This document shows positions 63,801 to 64,000 of a DNA stretch of 64,000 bases, piece after piece. The stretch comes from CAWFKS01 sp963816435 (lineage in GTDB: Bacteria > Pseudomonadota > Alphaproteobacteria > Rhizobiales > Rhizobiaceae), in assembly GCA_963816435.1 (NCBI GenBank), contig CAWFKS010000010.1, positions 124,001 through 188,000 of the forward strand. The letters are read 5' to 3'. The notes beneath the pieces were generated by a model, which ran no database searches, was not told where the DNA came from, and saw only the letters and a program-made list of their open reading frames with translations. Numbering within the stretch: position 1 is the stretch's first letter; every line of letters starts with the position of its first letter. Both the position numbers and the translations under genes were made by a program.

Positions 63801-64000
63801 ATGCCGTTCACCGACAGATCGGATGCGGGCAGGCGGCTGGCGGATGCGCTCGAGGAGTGGCGCGGCCGCGACACGGTGATCCTTGCCCTGCCGCGCGGCG
63901 GCGTACCGGTCGCGACCGAGGTCGCCCGCCGGCTCGAAGCACCGCTCGATCTGCTGCTGGTGCGCAAGATCGGCGTGCCCAGCCAGCCCGAGCTGGCGAT
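63801..64000 (+). CDS. Phosphoribosyltransferase-domain protein, 5' part
   Basis: Begins at ATG 63801, 11 bp after the small membrane protein, and leaves the right edge. The visible 66 residues (FTDRSDAGRRLADALEEW, then ILALPRGGVPVATEVARRL and LVRKIGVPSQPELA) match the N-terminus of COG1926-type phosphoribosyltransferases. Exact role of this family is unsettled. Confidence 0.8.
   Translation, partial: MPFTDRSDAGRRLADALEEWRGRDTVILALPRGGVPVATEVARRLEAPLDLLLVRKIGVPSQPELA

Overview
This 64 kb window is GC-rich chromosomal DNA with tightly packed, often overlapping genes. It reads as an alphaproteobacterium of the order Hyphomicrobiales (Rhizobiales), probably near Mesorhizobium/Phyllobacteriaceae. 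The evidence is a mutS ... glnD-murJ block, DUF982 and DUF3775 proteins, an HWE-family histidine kinase, many TRAP/ABC uptake genes and a two-palindrome intergenic repeat of a kind I recall from rhizobial genomes. No rRNA, tRNA, CRISPR array, integrase or insertion sequence was seen.

Left part (0-26.6 kb), mostly housekeeping and general metabolism: aquaporin, GH15 glucoamylase and SDR; a TetR gene divergent from a three-subunit molybdenum aldehyde dehydrogenase; an MFS transporter; a small secreted Y-x4-D protein with an ECF sigma/anti-sigma pair; mutS; a type III polyketide synthase with an ICMT-type methyltransferase; a CHASE-PAS-GGDEF-EAL protein; glnD; murJ; nagA with a SIS-domain isomerase; and DUF982.

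Middle and right part (26.8-58 kb), a catabolic island for lignin-type aromatic acids. A branched-chain-type ABC importer (livKHMGF) is followed without a break by a XylE-like extradiol dioxygenase, galB-, ligK/galC- and galD-like genes and a GntR regulator. Next come a tetrahydrofolate-dependent vanillate/syringate O-demethylase (ligM/desA type) and, further on, a metF-like gene that would recycle the methyl group. Between them sits a hydroxycinnamate module: feruloyl-CoA synthetase, crotonase, MarR and a CouO-like amidohydrolase. A mandelate-like module follows: LysR, a benzoylformate decarboxylase fused to an aldehyde dehydrogenase, a TRAP transporter with two tandem binding proteins, an FMN hydroxyacid dehydrogenase, a second ThDP enzyme and a GlcD-type FAD oxidase. 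Inferred logic: side chains are trimmed to benzoate-type acids, methoxyls are removed to tetrahydrofolate, the ring is opened by meta cleavage, and the product goes through 4-oxalomesaconate chemistry to pyruvate and oxaloacetate. The perfect 8-bp palindrome TGTATACA lies in front of livK, ligM, metF and the TRAP operon and may be the operator of the local GntR protein.

Right end (58-64 kb): cupin, HWE kinase, GST, SDR, S-formylglutathione hydrolase, DUF3775, Nudix hydrolase, a small membrane protein and the start of a phosphoribosyltransferase.

Caution: about nineteen single-base frameshifts break ten or so otherwise well-conserved genes, including glnD, livH, livM and fghA. All but one look like one extra base. 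This pattern points to residual assembly error rather than gene decay, so spans for these genes are given as corrected reading frames.
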